Shown here: positions 62,541-64,000 of the stretch, in pieces
Numbering within the stretch: position 1 is the first letter of the stretch
Layout of the letters: the number at the start of each line of letters is the position of its first letter
Source of the DNA: Chanos chanos
Taxonomy: Eukaryota > Chordata > Actinopteri > Gonorynchiformes > Chanidae
Direction of reading: 5' to 3'
Assembly: GCF_902362185.1 (NCBI RefSeq)
Contig: NC_044498.1
Location: 47,223,536 to 47,287,535, forward strand
Length of the DNA stretch: 64,000 nt
The notes under the pieces: generated by a model
What the model was told of the DNA's origin: nothing
Database searches by the model: none
The model's input: the letters and a program-made list of their open reading frames with translations, nothing else
Position numbers and translations under genes: made by a program

Positions 62541-64000
62541 CTGCAGAGGAGGTGAATAAGAAAGACCTATGTCAGCATTACTACCACAAAACAACGCATA
62601 ATTACTGATCCCTTACAAGCCATATAAAGATTACAGTATCGACTCGGGTTCCGTGCCATTTAGAGAAACGTACAAAAGTGCCCAACGGCGCTGACCTATG
62701 TAATCAAATAAAGTGAGAAACTTTTCCAGATCCTTTTGATCCACCTCTTTTATGAAGCCCTATCACAATAGATATGATTTTCCAGTCATCTGCTGTGTAC
62801 CTTGGCTAGGATGAGGTGTCAGCTGAAAAAAAAAAAAAAAAGAAAGAAAAGAAAAATCGCAGACTGGCAAAATATTCCAAAGTTATGGCTGCAATAAGGC
62901 TCACAATAATACAGCCATCAAGATATGAAGAGCCAGCCAGCCAGCCGAACTGGCAGACACGGCTCCTCTTAAAATGAGATTTTCCTTTTTTTCTTTTTTT
63001 TTTCCTTCTTTTCCCCATAACTGAGATATAGTCAGGCGGTACGAAGTCTTGGAGCACGCTTAATGAAGCCATCAAACTTTTGACATTGTCGTTTCTCAAC
63101 AGGTCGGCCTCTTAGCGTAAATTAAGAGTGATGCCCGGAAAATGGGGTGGGGGGGAGGGAAGGGTGGGGGTAGAGAGAGAGAGAGAGAGAGAGGGAGGGG
63201 TCTCAGCGTTAAAGTCATTTTCATCAAGCCATGTTCCATTACTCTGCTCCTCCACCTCCGGTTCCTCTGATTATGCAGTGTAAGTGAATAAATGGCCGAG
63301 AATTACACTCGGCTGCCACCGTGATCAGGTACCAGTAGAGGGTTTTTTTTTTTCTCCCCCCCCCCCCCCCCCAAAGCAGACCAAAGGATTGCACACAGCC
63401 CTTTAAATGGATGCAAGAGGGAGGGGTAGGCTAGCATAGTGTTTCATGGCTATGAGAGAAACATGAGAGAAACCATACCGGCACACTGTCTCGGGCCAAT
63501 TTGAAACCGACATTGATACGGGGAGAATGCTGAAAGTTATTTGGAGAAGCAGCGAAGCAGTGAGGCATCTTAGCGATGATGAAATTTCACATATCAAAAT
63601 ACAGTCAAAATGGAGCTCTTTATGCTCTAAGCACTGCCATGATGAACTCACTGCTAGTACTTCCATCCACTGAAGCCACACATTCAAAGCTTTAAGAAGT
63701 CTATTACAAACTCAGGTGTCTAAAGGTCAGTGGCTCTGGCTTCAAAGAAAACAAAACAAAACAAAACAAAAAATGAAAAAAAAAAAAAAAAAACAGATGT
63801 CTACCATACTGACATACTGACAAAGGGCGTTGCACCTAGCACGCTAACATTAACAATACAGTTTATGACTGCGTTGCAGATGTCGGTGTGCGCGAGTGCT
63901 AACAGAAGCACAACTCGTGATTGTCCTGTGGGTGCCGGGGTTAGCATGCTAACAGCGTTGCGGCCGACGAGAGTGGGGGAGTTTGGAACCTCTCTGTGTC
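62541..64000 (-). other. tjap1 intron extending out of the window
   Basis: No exon was found between the first visible tjap1 exon and the window end. The stretch has a (GA)n tract near 63173-63192, a 17-C run at 63356-63372, a long A run near 63778-63793, and a GTTAGCATGCTAAC palindrome at 63940-63953 among several GCTAAC words. The next upstream tjap1 exon must be beyond position 64000. Confidence 0.7.

Overview
The window is nuclear DNA from a ray-finned fish, most likely a teleost. The evidence is vertebrate genes split by GT-AG introns, dense microsatellites and long homopolymers, an internally deleted Tc1-like transposon of a kind common in fish, a hAT-like MITE and a degenerate fish SINE/LINE tail. 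I cannot name the species. I see no bacterial, viral or retroviral element, no CRISPR array, no tRNA and no rRNA.

Layout. A seven-finger C2H2 zinc-finger gene lies on the minus strand (5.5-6.9 kb) and points away from timm23 on the plus strand (9.5-17.8 kb, 7 exons, complete). ncoa4 lies on the minus strand (21.6-29.3 kb); all but its last one or two codons are visible. It runs tail to tail with timm23 and head to head with yipf3 on the plus strand (30.1-33.4 kb, 9 exons, complete). lrrc73 follows on the plus strand (36.3-41.5 kb, 5 exons, complete). tjap1 lies on the minus strand (50.2-62.5 kb); its last four coding exons are here and its 5' exons lie beyond 64 kb. For the five named genes, exon ends were set by GT-AG sites, reading phase and recalled vertebrate homologues. 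All phases close without a break.

The genes do not form one pathway. timm23 encodes the inner-membrane protein import channel, ncoa4 the ferritin autophagy receptor, yipf3 a Golgi membrane protein, lrrc73 an LRR protein of unknown role, and tjap1 a tight-junction/Golgi adaptor. The order is still informative. It joins two blocks that in human lie on different chromosomes (TIMM23-NCOA4 on 10q11; YIPF3-LRRC73-TJAP1 on 6p21).

The rest is introns, UTRs and intergenic DNA. The more interesting parts are the shared ncoa4/yipf3 promoter with CGCGAGA motifs, a CRE-bearing CpG-containing patch inside timm23 intron 4, a 52-bp tandem duplication after timm23, a MITE apparently inside the lrrc73 3'UTR, paired GGAATC/GATTCC hairpins in a tjap1 intron, and several repeat-poor stretches that look like conserved non-coding elements. 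I found no convincing new biological system. The points most worth checking are at the level of gene evolution and regulation.
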